7,614 nucleotides of DNA from an uncultured Clostridia bacterium (GTDB lineage: Bacteria > Bacillota > Clostridia > Oscillospirales > Ruminococcaceae), in NCBI GenBank assembly GCA_946535685.1, contig CAMNDR010000038.1, positions 1-7,614 of the forward strand, given 5' to 3'. Of the stretch, positions 1-5,731 are shown one piece after another (the first letter of the stretch is position 1; each line of letters starts with the position of its first letter). The position numbers and the translations under genes were made by a program. Under the pieces are notes generated by a model. That model saw nothing but the letters and a program-made list of their open reading frames with translations. It was not told the DNA's origin and searched no databases.

Positions 1-74
1 ACGAAAAATCTGGCTGCGCATCTGCACCACCAGCTCTGTGCGGTGTTGCCTAAAAGATGCTTCAGCCTTCCAGC

Positions 75-105
75 AAAGCCCCTGAGCAGAACGATCAGGG
101 GCTTT
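75..105 (-). terminator. Hairpin terminator after the phage-type gene
   Basis: A perfect 11-bp stem (AAAGCCCCTGA at 75-85 pairs with TCAGGGGCTTT at 95-105) with a 9-nt loop lies 13 nt past the stop codon of the minus-strand gene at 119-724. The minus-strand 3' arm ends in CTTT, and no longer U-run follows, so termination may be modest or bidirectional. The remaining bases 1-74 show no supported gene. Confidence 0.6.
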
Positions 106-118
106 ATCTGATCTCGGA

Positions 119-724
119 CTACCGGATCACATACAGCGTTCCGGGATCCTTGACAACGAGGGCATCATATTCGCTCTGTGTCAGGATGACGATCGGCGGG
201 ATCGCATTGACAGCGCTCCAGAGCTGCCGCAGCTCTGTCTGCACCTCGCCTGTCGCACTGCCGATCTCCTCCAGCGCCGCCTCCGCAGTCTCCCGCACTT
301 CGAGCAGAAATGCCGTATAGCTCCGCTCATCGAGCACATGTGAGCCGTCCGGCAGCGCACGCACCTGTACGGGCGGAAGCTGGTAGCGCAGCAGATAATC
401 CGGCGGATCCTCCTTCGGGTCGGCCTCCTCCTCATAGCGGTAAGCAAACAGATCGAGTGCCAGCGAGCCGGGCTCCTGCGTGAATTTCGGCCCCACCTCC
501 CAGTGCAGCCGGATGACATTCTCTCCGGTCTCCTTTTCAAGCACCGCCTCCGTTTCCCCGCCGGACGGCGTGATCCCACGCATTACGAACAGGAAGTCCG
601 CCAGATCATGTGTCCCATAGAACCGGTCCACCTCGATCGTGATCGTATCCGCCCTTGCTTCCTCCTGCGAGAAAAGCTGCTGCACCGGCAGCGTGTCGAT
701 GAATTTTCCATCAGCTTTCAGCAT
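119..724 (-). CDS. Phage tail/baseplate-type protein (BppU-like N-terminal domain), lone copy
   Basis: This is a complete 201-residue protein. The ATG at 724 follows a good AAAGGAG site at 731-737 with a 6-nt gap. Residues about 1-115 resemble the N-terminal beta domain of Gram-positive phage baseplate upper proteins: a strand-rich stretch with the pattern ITPSGG...IRLHWEVGPKFTQEPGSLALDL. Residues about 130-170 look helical (RETAEAALEEIGSATGEV). The end carries LTQSEYDALVVKDPGTLYVI, a motif I associate with C-termini of phage tail and fibre proteins. No other phage gene is visible; the next gene upstream is a membrane protein, and terminators lie on both sides. It may be a prophage remnant, a domesticated tail protein, or the edge of a prophage that continues left of the window. 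Family assignment rests on pattern recognition only. Confidence 0.6.
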   Translation of the reverse strand: MLKADGKFIDTLPVQQLFSQEEARADTITIEVDRFYGTHDLADFLFVMRGITPSGGETEAVLEKETGENVIRLHWEVGPKFTQEPGSLALDLFAYRYEEEADPKEDPPDYLLRYQLPPVQVRALPDGSHVLDERSYTAFLLEVRETAEAALEEIGSATGEVQTELRQLWSAVNAIPPIVILTQSEYDALVVKDPGTLYVIR

Positions 725-764
725 AGCATTCTCCTTTCCGGGTCAAGCCCTTTCACCTATGCCG

Positions 765-802
765 AAAAAAAGAAGAAATTTGCACATTGCAGTGCAAATT
801 TC
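765..802 (-). terminator. Terminator-like hairpin upstream of the phage-type gene
   Basis: Perfect 11-bp stem: GAAATTTGCAC (775-785) pairs with GTGCAAATTTC (792-802) around a 6-nt loop. Read on the minus strand it is followed by TTCTTTTTT, as in an intrinsic terminator. It sits only 41 nt before the ATG at 724. It could be a backup terminator for the gene ending at 1103, or an attenuator for the phage-type gene. A perfect TTGACA (minus strand, 812-807) lies just upstream, but no good -10 follows at 16-18 nt. Confidence 0.5.
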
Positions 803-854
803 AGGCTGTCAAAAAGCACGAAACATACGTTCTGCGCCGTATGACGCATGGGGG

Positions 855-864
855 TGCAGGGGGG
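855..864. repeat. Left target-site duplication, TGCAGGGGGG
   Basis: This 10-bp sequence directly abuts the left terminal inverted repeat of the element at 865-998. It is repeated exactly at 999-1008 against the right end. The same base (C) follows both copies, and a G precedes both, so the exact boundary is ambiguous by about one base. Confidence 0.7.
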
Positions 865-998
865 CAATGCCAACAACTTAACAGAACCCAAATCTGCGGG
901 TGCAGGGCTGCATAGTCCTGCCGAGGGAGGTTTAGGAGGGGCGAGCAGCCCCTCCTAAGTCGGCGCTAAGCCGACAAAAACTTAAGTTGTTGGCATTG
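865..998. mobile_element. 134-bp MITE-like non-autonomous element
   Basis: The ends are perfect 17-bp inverted repeats (CAATGCCAACAACTTAA at 865-881 and its complement at 982-998), and identical 10-bp direct repeats flank it. Inside, no credible gene is visible, but three nested hairpins are: 902-906/917-921, 932-942/948-958 (11 bp, perfect) and 959-964/970-975. Terminal inverted repeats plus a target duplication are the hallmark of DNA transposon insertion. The small size and lack of a transposase make it a MITE mobilised in trans. A 9-12-bp duplication is typical of some IS4-family elements, but the family cannot be settled here. It inserted between two terminator hairpins, in a place where it breaks no gene. 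Confidence 0.75.
916..959 (-). repeat. Core repeat copy 1, inside the MITE
   Basis: The reverse complement of this 44-nt stretch matches 2299-2342 with a single difference (position 946 against 2312). It contains the 11-bp TTAGGAGGGGC / GCCCCTCCTAA hairpin plus the adjoining CCTCCCTCGGCAGGA. With copy 2 it forms a long inverted repeat around the membrane-protein gene at 1103-2251. Confidence 0.85.
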
Positions 999-1008
999 TG
1001 CAGGGGGG
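999..1008. repeat. Right target-site duplication, TGCAGGGGGG
   Basis: Exact copy of 855-864, abutting the right terminal inverted repeat of the MITE. Removing one copy plus the element rejoins a GC-rich, hairpin-prone spacer (GGCGC 1007-1011 / GCGCC 1020-1024). Confidence 0.7.
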
Positions 1009-1050
1009 CGCTCCCCGGTGCGCCAGCACCAGAAAACGGACTTTATCGAC

Positions 1051-1089
1051 AAGAAAAAGGAAATTGCACACCACCGTGCAATTCCCTTT
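1051..1089 (-). terminator. Terminator of the repeat membrane-protein gene
   Basis: A 14-bp stem with one mismatch (AAAGGAAATTGCAC at 1056-1069 against GTGCAATTCCCTTT at 1076-1089) with a 6-nt loop. On the minus strand it ends CCTTTTTCTT. It starts 14 nt past the stop codon at 1103. Its apex and flank resemble the hairpin at 775-802. Confidence 0.75.
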
Positions 1090-1102
1090 CTTGTATCATA
1101 TT

Positions 1103-2251
1103 TCACGCATTACCGTGCTTATTATACTGCGTGATCCCCTCACTCGTAGACAGGATGAATACCACAGCCAGCGAGCATAATACTGCAGCACCAATCATGA
1201 CAGCACTCACCGCCACATGGCCTTCCTTCTGGATGAGCATCGGAATGCCCGGGAACAGCGACAGGATAAATCCAAGCCCGAACAGGAACTTGGTCACACC
1301 CTTGAGCTGCGGGATCGGTGCCGCCAGCGGCAGCGCACCAATGCCCATGATCACGCCGAAGATCGGCGCATACTGCATCGCAAAGGAGAAGAATGCGTTA
1401 TTCTTGGCCTCCTCGCTGAAGCCCAGACCGAACGCACCAGAGAAGAACAGCGTAAATGCCGCCGCACCGATCACGCCCACCACCGTCAGGATGATGAGCT
1501 GGATAAAGCCCTTGTGTGCAGCCTCCCGCTCACGCTCCTCACGAAGCTCGTTCATGATGCGGATGTTTTCCTTCTTCTTTTCCTCTGTCAGCTCCATTGG
1601 CGGAGGTGTGTATTTCTGCGGCTTCTTGGATTCCTCCTTGATGCGCTTGAGATCCTCGTCCTCAAAAGAGGGCTTATACTCCTCCGTCTGCGGCGCTTCC
1701 TCCAGTTCCACATCCGCCGCCTCCGGAAGTGCTTCCTCCACCTTCGGCCGGAGTTCATTCGGGATCATCGGCGCAGGGATACCGAGCTGCTGCGCACGCA
1801 TTGCCACGACCTGCTGCTGCTGCTCCGCATCGAGCGTCCTGAACTTCTCCAGCAGTGCATCATCAAACTGCAGCCGCTGCACAAATTCTGCGACCGGATC
1901 ATAACTTGCAGGATCGCTGCCGCCCAGCAGGTCATCCATACTGCCTTCAAGCTGCACATCGCCCCGCTTTTCCTCAGGCGTATAACTGCCCGGCTCGTCG
2001 AGCACAGGTGCCTCGTCCAGCACCGGCGCACCGAGCTTGTGATCCTCCCAGCTCTGGCCGGGATCATCGAGCACGACCTGCTCCTCCAGCACCGGAGCAC
2101 CGAGCTTCTGCTCACCGCCGCCCCATGTCTGCGGCGTCTCGCCGAGCAGTCCTTCGAGATCATCCATATCGAGCACGGGAGCGCCTTTCTTTTCCTCACT
2201 GCCCGACCAGACCTCCGGGGTCTCGCCAAGCAGATTATCATGATCTGGCAT
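1103..2251 (-). CDS. Uncharacterised four-helix membrane protein with N-terminal acidic peptide repeats
   Basis: I do not recognise a named family. The product has 382 residues from the ATG at 2251. An in-frame GTG at 2260 is possible, but it lies inside the Shine-Dalgarno AGAGGTG (2258-2264), which is 6 nt from this ATG. Residues 7-100 hold about four degenerate repeats: LLGETPEVW...KKGAPVLD (7-28), LLGETPQTW...KLGAPVLE (35-55), LDDPGQSW...KLGAPVLD (61-79) and LDEPGSYTPEEKRG (84-97). Residues 118-160 (FVQRLQFDDALLEKF...QQQQVV) look helical. Residues 193-247 are highly charged and probably coiled. Four hydrophobic segments follow at about 249-276, 287-313, 320-340 and 346-368. There is no signal peptide, so the long acidic N-terminal part should be cytoplasmic, perhaps as a docking tail. 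A terminator lies just downstream. The leader carries a copy of the repeated hairpin element. Confidence 0.85.
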   Translation of the reverse strand: MPDHDNLLGETPEVWSGSEEKKGAPVLDMDDLEGLLGETPQTWGGGEQKLGAPVLEEQVVLDDPGQSWEDHKLGAPVLDEAPVLDEPGSYTPEEKRGDVQLEGSMDDLLGGSDPASYDPVAEFVQRLQFDDALLEKFRTLDAEQQQQVVAMRAQQLGIPAPMIPNELRPKVEEALPEAADVELEEAPQTEEYKPSFEDEDLKRIKEESKKPQKYTPPPMELTEEKKKENIRIMNELREEREREAAHKGFIQLIILTVVGVIGAAAFTLFFSGAFGLGFSEEAKNNAFFSFAMQYAPIFGVIMGIGALPLAAPIPQLKGVTKFLFGLGFILSLFPGIPMLIQKEGHVAVSAVMIGAAVLCSLAVVFILSTSEGITQYNKHGNA

Positions 2252-2257
2252 TGTGTT

Positions 2258-2264
2258 CACCTCT
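2258..2264 (-). promoter_or_regulatory. Ribosome binding site AGAGGTG that decides the start
   Basis: AGAGGTG on the minus strand lies 6 nt before the ATG at 2251. The upstream GTG candidate start (2260) is part of this site and has no separate site of its own, so the ATG is preferred. Confidence 0.7.
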
Positions 2265-2282
2265 TTATTTGCGAGTTTTTTT

Positions 2283-2357
2283 GCGGCCGTTCCGGCCGCT
2301 TAGGAGGGGCTTCTCGCCCCTCCTAAACCTCCCTCGGCAGGAGGCTGAGCCTCCTGC
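2283..2357 (+). repeat. Three-hairpin intergenic element, copy 2 (no terminal inverted repeats)
   Basis: It contains hairpins GCGGCCG/CGGCCGC (2283-2289/2293-2299), TTAGGAGGGGC/GCCCCTCCTAA (2300-2310/2316-2326) and GCAGGAGGC/GCCTCCTGC (2337-2345/2349-2357). The 44 nt at 2299-2342 match the MITE core (916-959, opposite strand) with one mismatch. The outer two hairpins occupy the same places as in the MITE but have different sequences with pairing kept. The MITE's CAATGCCAACAACTTAA ends are missing here. It lies between a weak promoter candidate and the ribosome binding site of the gene at 1103-2251, so it may be transcribed as that gene's leader. Confidence 0.75.
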
Positions 2358-2374
2358 ACCTGCATCTTTTTGAA

Positions 2375-2402
2375 TCTATAGAATTATTTTTTTGCTGCGC
2401 AA
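2375..2402 (-). promoter_or_regulatory. Weak promoter candidate for the repeat membrane-protein gene
   Basis: On the minus strand TTGCGC (2402-2397) is followed after 16 nt by TATAGA (2380-2375), with an A-rich spacer. Both boxes deviate from consensus. If used, it gives a leader of about 115 nt that includes the whole three-hairpin element. Confidence 0.3.
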
Positions 2403-2460
2403 CGCCATCAACGCATGACCTGCGCCATTCTATTAAGGAAAATCCGGCATGCGTCTGCCA

Positions 2461-2475
2461 GCGGGGGCTCCCCGC
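2461..2475 (-). terminator. Possible weak terminator hairpin after purA
   Basis: A 6-bp GC stem (GCGGGG 2461-2466, CCCCGC 2470-2475) lies 1 nt past the purA stop. A second short GGCA/TGCC pairing and ATTTTCC follow about 30 nt further on. The U-tract is poor and detached, so this is tentative; purA transcripts could read on into the next gene. Confidence 0.25.
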
Positions 2476-2476
2476 C

Positions 2477-3751
2477 TCACCGCTCGATCTGCTGCTCTCT
2501 GTCAGGGCCGACACCGACCATGCACACCTTGCACTCGCAAAGCTCTTCGAGGCGCTCGATATACTTCCGGCAGGTCTCCGGGAGCTCCTCAAATGTACGG
2601 CAGCCCGAGATATCATCATCAAAGCCCGGGAATTCCTCATAGATCGGCTTGCACTCTGCCAGCTCTTCAAGAGAGGACGGGAAATCACGCAGCTTTGTGC
2701 CGTCTGCCTTCTCATAGCCGATGCAGATCTTCAGATCGCCGATGCCGGACAGCGTGTCGAGCTTGTTGATCGCCAGACCGTCCAGGCCGTTGACACGGAC
2801 AGAATGACGGACGATCCCCGCATCGAACCAGCCAGTTCTTCTCGGACGGCCGGTCGTGGTGCCGAATTCGCCGCCCTTGTTGCGGATCGTGTCACCCGTC
2901 TCATCAAACAGCTCCGTCGGGAACGGGCCCTTGCCGACACGGGTGGTGTACGCTTTGGCAACACCGATGATGTTGTCGATCATCTTCGGGCCGATGCCGG
3001 TGCCCACGCACACACCGCCGGACAGCGGATGGGAGCTGGTAACGAACGGATAGGTACCGAAATCAATATCGAGCAGCGTCGCCTGCGCACCCTCAAACAG
3101 GATGGTCTTGCCTGCCTTGTATGCCTCGTAGGTCAGCACGGAAACATCTGCCACATAGGGCTTCAGACGCTCGCCGTAAACCTTGTACTCTGCGATCACT
3201 GCATCCAGATCATGTGCCTCGCCGCCATAAACTGCCGTAATGATCTTGTTTTTCAGTTCGCCGGTAGAACGAGCCTTCTGCTCAAACAGTACCGGGTCGA
3301 TCAGGTCGCAGATCCGGATGCCGCAGCGCTCATATTTATCCATATAGGTCGGGCCGATGCCGCGCTTGGTCGTGCCGATGTCATTACCGCCGCGGAATGC
3401 CTCAGACAGGCCGTCAAGCGTGATATGCCACGGCATTACCACATGCGCACGAGGGTCGATCTTGAGATTGGCAGTCGAAATCCCTCTGCGCTCCATCTCA
3501 TCGAGCTCGCCGATGAAGTCCTTCGGATCCAGCACAACGCCGGCGCCGACCAGGCACATCGTGTCCGGATACAGAATACCGGAAGGCACCAGGTGCAGCT
3601 TATAGGTCTGGCCGTTGCTGACAACGGTATGGCCGGCATTATTGCCGCCCTGGGAACGGACGACCACCTGAGCACGGGAGGCCAGAATATCAATGACCTT
3701 GCCCTTTCCCTCATCACCCCACTGGGTACCGATAACAATATTAGCAGGCAT
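2477..3751 (-). CDS. purA: Adenylosuccinate synthetase
   Basis: It catalyses GTP-dependent joining of IMP and aspartate to adenylosuccinate, the first committed step from IMP to AMP, in the cytoplasm. The 424-residue product has the usual bacterial length. Motifs in order: WGDEGKGK glycine-rich loop (11-18) with catalytic Asp13; GGNNAGHTV with catalytic His41; TTKRGIGP IMP-binding loop (127-134); FEGAQATLLDID (219-230); SSHPLSGG (239-246); TTTGRPRRTGWFD (298-310), the aspartate/IMP loop; NKLD (329-332) for guanine recognition; and GVGPDREQ (413-420) near the C-terminus. The ATG at 3751 was chosen because AGAGGA (3758-3763) lies 6 nt upstream and the protein then begins like its family. The open frame extends to 3898 but crosses the promoter. 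purB is not in the window. No recognisable PurR box is visible. Its own strong promoter and 5' leader hairpin suggest a monocistronic unit. Confidence 0.98.
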   Translation of the reverse strand: MPANIVIGTQWGDEGKGKVIDILASRAQVVVRSQGGNNAGHTVVSNGQTYKLHLVPSGILYPDTMCLVGAGVVLDPKDFIGELDEMERRGISTANLKIDPRAHVVMPWHITLDGLSEAFRGGNDIGTTKRGIGPTYMDKYERCGIRICDLIDPVLFEQKARSTGELKNKIITAVYGGEAHDLDAVIAEYKVYGERLKPYVADVSVLTYEAYKAGKTILFEGAQATLLDIDFGTYPFVTSSHPLSGGVCVGTGIGPKMIDNIIGVAKAYTTRVGKGPFPTELFDETGDTIRNKGGEFGTTTGRPRRTGWFDAGIVRHSVRVNGLDGLAINKLDTLSGIGDLKICIGYEKADGTKLRDFPSSLEELAECKPIYEEFPGFDDDISGCRTFEELPETCRKYIERLEELCECKVCMVGVGPDREQQIER

Positions 3752-3757
3752 GCATGT

Positions 3758-3763
3758 TCCTCT
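3758..3763 (-). promoter_or_regulatory. purA ribosome binding site AGAGGA
   Basis: It lies 6 nt before the ATG at 3751. It rejects both the longer in-frame extension and the overlapping out-of-frame ATG at 3755. Confidence 0.75.
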
Positions 3764-3781
3764 TTTCTGATAGTTTGTTGC

Positions 3782-3802
3782 GTCCTGCCGCCCTGGCAGG
3801 AC
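3782..3802 (-). promoter_or_regulatory. Hairpin near the 5' end of the purA mRNA
   Basis: Perfect 8-bp stem GTCCTGCC (3782-3789) / GGCAGGAC (3795-3802) with a 5-nt loop. From the promoter position the transcript should start near 3806, which puts the hairpin within a few nucleotides of the 5' end. It has no U-tract, so it is not a terminator. It could protect the 5' end from decay or serve as a palindromic operator. Confidence 0.5.
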
Positions 3803-3812
3803 ATACATGTAT

Positions 3813-3841
3813 ATTATAGCAGATATGCCCGGATAATGCAA
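3813..3841 (-). promoter_or_regulatory. purA promoter (sigma-A type)
   Basis: On the minus strand TTGCAT (3841-3836), a 17-nt spacer and a perfect TATAAT (3818-3813) preceded by TGC, an extended -10. It lies 62 nt before the purA start. Confidence 0.85.
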
Positions 3842-3880
3842 GTGTTTTTTCAAAAAAATCTCCCCGTTCTGACAGGAAGC

Positions 3881-3915
3881 AGAAAACCGCCCCTGCACGG
3901 TAATGCAGGGGCGGT
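3881..3915 (-). terminator. Terminator of the CHAP/dockerin gene
   Basis: Perfect 12-bp GC-rich stem (ACCGCCCCTGCA 3886-3897 / TGCAGGGGCGGT 3904-3915) with a 6-nt loop, followed on the minus strand by TTTTCT. It begins 11 nt past the stop codon at 3926 and insulates purA from the upstream gene. Confidence 0.88.
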
Positions 3916-3925
3916 CTGAAAACTA

Positions 3926-5671
3926 TTACCACTGTTCAAAACCCGAATCGGTCGGGTGGGGCGACTCATCATCAGGTGTCTGCAGCTTCAACAGCTTGCG
4001 TTTCAGGAGCGCAAGGTCATAAATGTCGATCACGCCGTCCTGGTTCATGTCGGCGGCATCCGGATCGGTCAGCTCCGTGAGCGGATCGGCGTGGAGCCAT
4101 TTCTGGACGAGGACGAGGTCAACAAGGTTGAAGGTGCCGTTGGCGTTGACGTCGCCGGAAACGAGGTCTAAAGGTGTAATTTTCTCTAAGATCCATCTTT
4201 CCGCAGGAGATGCCGTAGGTGAATTATAGGTAAACTGTCGGATCGTCGTTCCGTTTTCAACTTTTCCGTCTAACAGATCCATGGCATAGCCGCTGTATTG
4301 GGAAACAATCGTATAAGTCCCGTCATAAAGAGGAAGAAATGCATAGAGCTTATCACGGGTATCTGTGTCAACATTGATCCTGAAGTCATTTTTCACATTC
4401 ATGTAATCAGAATCGGGAAGATCAAGATAGGAGCCTGAGCTGAGTTCCTGCAGCTTGTAATAGCCGCCCTCCTGATGCGTGATCTTGAAATAGGTGGAAC
4501 GTTCAGCAGTATCCCACAATTCGAGCTTTGCAAAATTGTCTTTGACTTCCCCTACTGAAAGGGCATAATTGGTGTCTTTTGAGGATTTGATCTGATAAAT
4601 GCCGTCCTCAATGATTGGCTTCGGTTCCGCAGGAATAAAGCACCATCTTTGATAGGGGTTGCCGTTATCCGACCATACATGGACATTGGAACCATTGGTG
4701 ACACCATCGTAGCCCTCTACATCAAGACACCATGCATTTGCTCTGGAAGTGATCGTATAGCCAGTTTCGGTTCTTTCAATCGACCATTGCTGCTCGTTGC
4801 TGTTATCATCCTTCCATATCCAGACATTTGTACCCTTGGCAAGATTTCCGTACTCAACATCGAGACACAGATTCGTTTCTTTTTGCTTGATTTTATAAAA
4901 TCCATTACCACGATAAGTAACAGTCCAAGCATAATGCAGACCCGGAAGTTTATTTTCATCGTTCCACATTTTGACATTATCTCCGGATTCCAGTTCTCTC
5001 GCAGGCAAGTCCATATAATAATGGCAATCTAATGCGTTATAAATATAATAGTCCCCATCCGGTATCGTCTGCCCTGCCGCTTCTTTCTCGGACATGATGT
5101 GACCTTTTGGCGTGGGATCAATGTCCTTGATATGGATATAGCCCGAAGCAGAGCCGACAGCAACATTGCGGGAATGATATGCGCCATCATAATAGCTGTT
5201 GTCTATCAGCCAATTGTATTCTTCAATCGTGACCGTTCCGTCATCGTTGACCGTATTGACCCACGCTACATGTCCATATTTTCCGCTTTGCTGCCAGAAT
5301 ACCGAACCGGGTGCAGGATTCATATCTACAGTAATGCCGATACTTCTTGCAGCGCTGCCCCAAGTTCCGGCATCTCCGAAATTAACACCGCCGTAGTAAT
5401 TGTAAAAATCAACGCCGTTTCGGCTGTTAAGGCGCCATGCAACAAATGACGTACACTCTCTGTTATAATAACGCCATTCATCTATGATTGCATCCAGAGC
5501 ACCGTCCTTATATTTTTGAGGGTAATCATCCACAAGATCCCAATTATACGCCTCTGCCACGATCGGCTCTCCCAGATTCATCTGCACATCCCCCGGCATC
5601 ACGCCCCCGATCATGCACATCATCAATCCGGCCATCGCCGCTGCGATCCATCGTTTCCATAACCGTTTCAT
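3926..5671 (-). CDS. Secreted CHAP-domain hydrolase with ricin-type lectin modules and type I dockerin
   Basis: The product has 581 residues. The signal peptide (1-41) has a basic start MKRLWKRW, a hydrophobic core and a cleavage-like AEA before Tyr42. A CHAP domain spans about 50-182: Cys73 in RECTSFVAWR, His134 in GKYGHVAW and the IEEYNW strand (149-154) match the family's Cys-His-polar catalytic set. CHAP enzymes cut peptidoglycan amide or peptide bonds. Two ricin-B-like lectin regions follow (about 200-347 and 352-497), with QQW, QRW and ERW motifs near 296, 343 and 493. A dockerin at about 504-562 has two 12-residue calcium loops (D507-D518, D541-D552), which would anchor the protein to a cohesin scaffold. 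The start at 5671 was chosen because AGGAGGT lies 7 nt upstream; the ATG at 5677 is too close to it and the frame to 5776 crosses the promoter. The CHAP/lectin body is AT-richer than the signal peptide and dockerin. The precise bond cut and the glycan bound are unknown. Confidence 0.93.
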   Translation of the reverse strand: MKRLWKRWIAAAMAGLMMCMIGGVMPGDVQMNLGEPIVAEAYNWDLVDDYPQKYKDGALDAIIDEWRYYNRECTSFVAWRLNSRNGVDFYNYYGGVNFGDAGTWGSAARSIGITVDMNPAPGSVFWQQSGKYGHVAWVNTVNDDGTVTIEEYNWLIDNSYYDGAYHSRNVAVGSASGYIHIKDIDPTPKGHIMSEKEAAGQTIPDGDYYIYNALDCHYYMDLPARELESGDNVKMWNDENKLPGLHYAWTVTYRGNGFYKIKQKETNLCLDVEYGNLAKGTNVWIWKDDNSNEQQWSIERTETGYTITSRANAWCLDVEGYDGVTNGSNVHVWSDNGNPYQRWCFIPAEPKPIIEDGIYQIKSSKDTNYALSVGEVKDNFAKLELWDTAERSTYFKITHQEGGYYKLQELSSGSYLDLPDSDYMNVKNDFRINVDTDTRDKLYAFLPLYDGTYTIVSQYSGYAMDLLDGKVENGTTIRQFTYNSPTASPAERWILEKITPLDLVSGDVNANGTFNLVDLVLVQKWLHADPLTELTDPDAADMNQDGVIDIYDLALLKRKLLKLQTPDDESPHPTDSGFEQW

Positions 5672-5678
5672 ACGCATA

Positions 5679-5684
5679 ACCTCC
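5679..5684 (-). promoter_or_regulatory. Ribosome binding site GGAGGT of the dockerin gene
   Basis: It leaves 1 nt to the ATG at 5677 but 7 nt to the ATG at 5671. The second is therefore the likely start, and it opens a typical signal peptide. Confidence 0.75.
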
Positions 5685-5707
5685 TGTATTCCACTTTTCC
5701 ACTCCGG

Positions 5708-5722
5708 GCAAGCGCTCTTGTG
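5708..5722 (-). promoter_or_regulatory. Operator-like repeat A, just downstream of the dockerin gene transcription start
   Basis: GCAAGCGCTCTTGTG on the plus strand repeats the sequence at 5757-5772 with one base missing. The core AGCGCT is palindromic with a central CG, as in LacI-family operators. It lies just past the expected start of transcription near 5725. Confidence 0.5.
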
Positions 5723-5731
5723 GATAACATC

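Noticed and set aside
784..812. Promoter from the perfect TTGACA at 807-812 on the minus strand
   Set aside because: At 17-nt spacing the -10 would be CAATGT inside a hairpin, a poor match; not supported as a promoter.
1809..1826. CTG-type triplet run
   Set aside because: It simply encodes the short Gln stretch QQQQ in the membrane protein and is too short to be a meaningful microsatellite.
987..2326. Long plus-strand open frames (for example 987-1904 and 1217-2326)
   Set aside because: They lie opposite the membrane-protein gene, have Ser/Arg/Cys-rich or Leu/Arg/His-rich translations without domains, and lack suitable ribosome binding sites. They are shadows of the minus-strand gene.
2400..2416. 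Degenerate match to the MITE end (GCAACGCCATCAACGCA)
   Set aside because: About 13 of 17 bases agree, but it points the wrong way for the right end of copy 2 and has no partner, so it is probably chance.
3752..3898. N-terminal extension of purA to 3898
   Set aside because: The extension crosses a near-consensus promoter and the leader hairpin. The start at 3751 has a good ribosome binding site and gives the family-typical N-terminus.
2804..3919. Plus-strand open frame of 371 codons opposite purA
   Set aside because: It overlaps an unambiguous purA and runs through the purA promoter and leader; the translation shows no recognisable domain.
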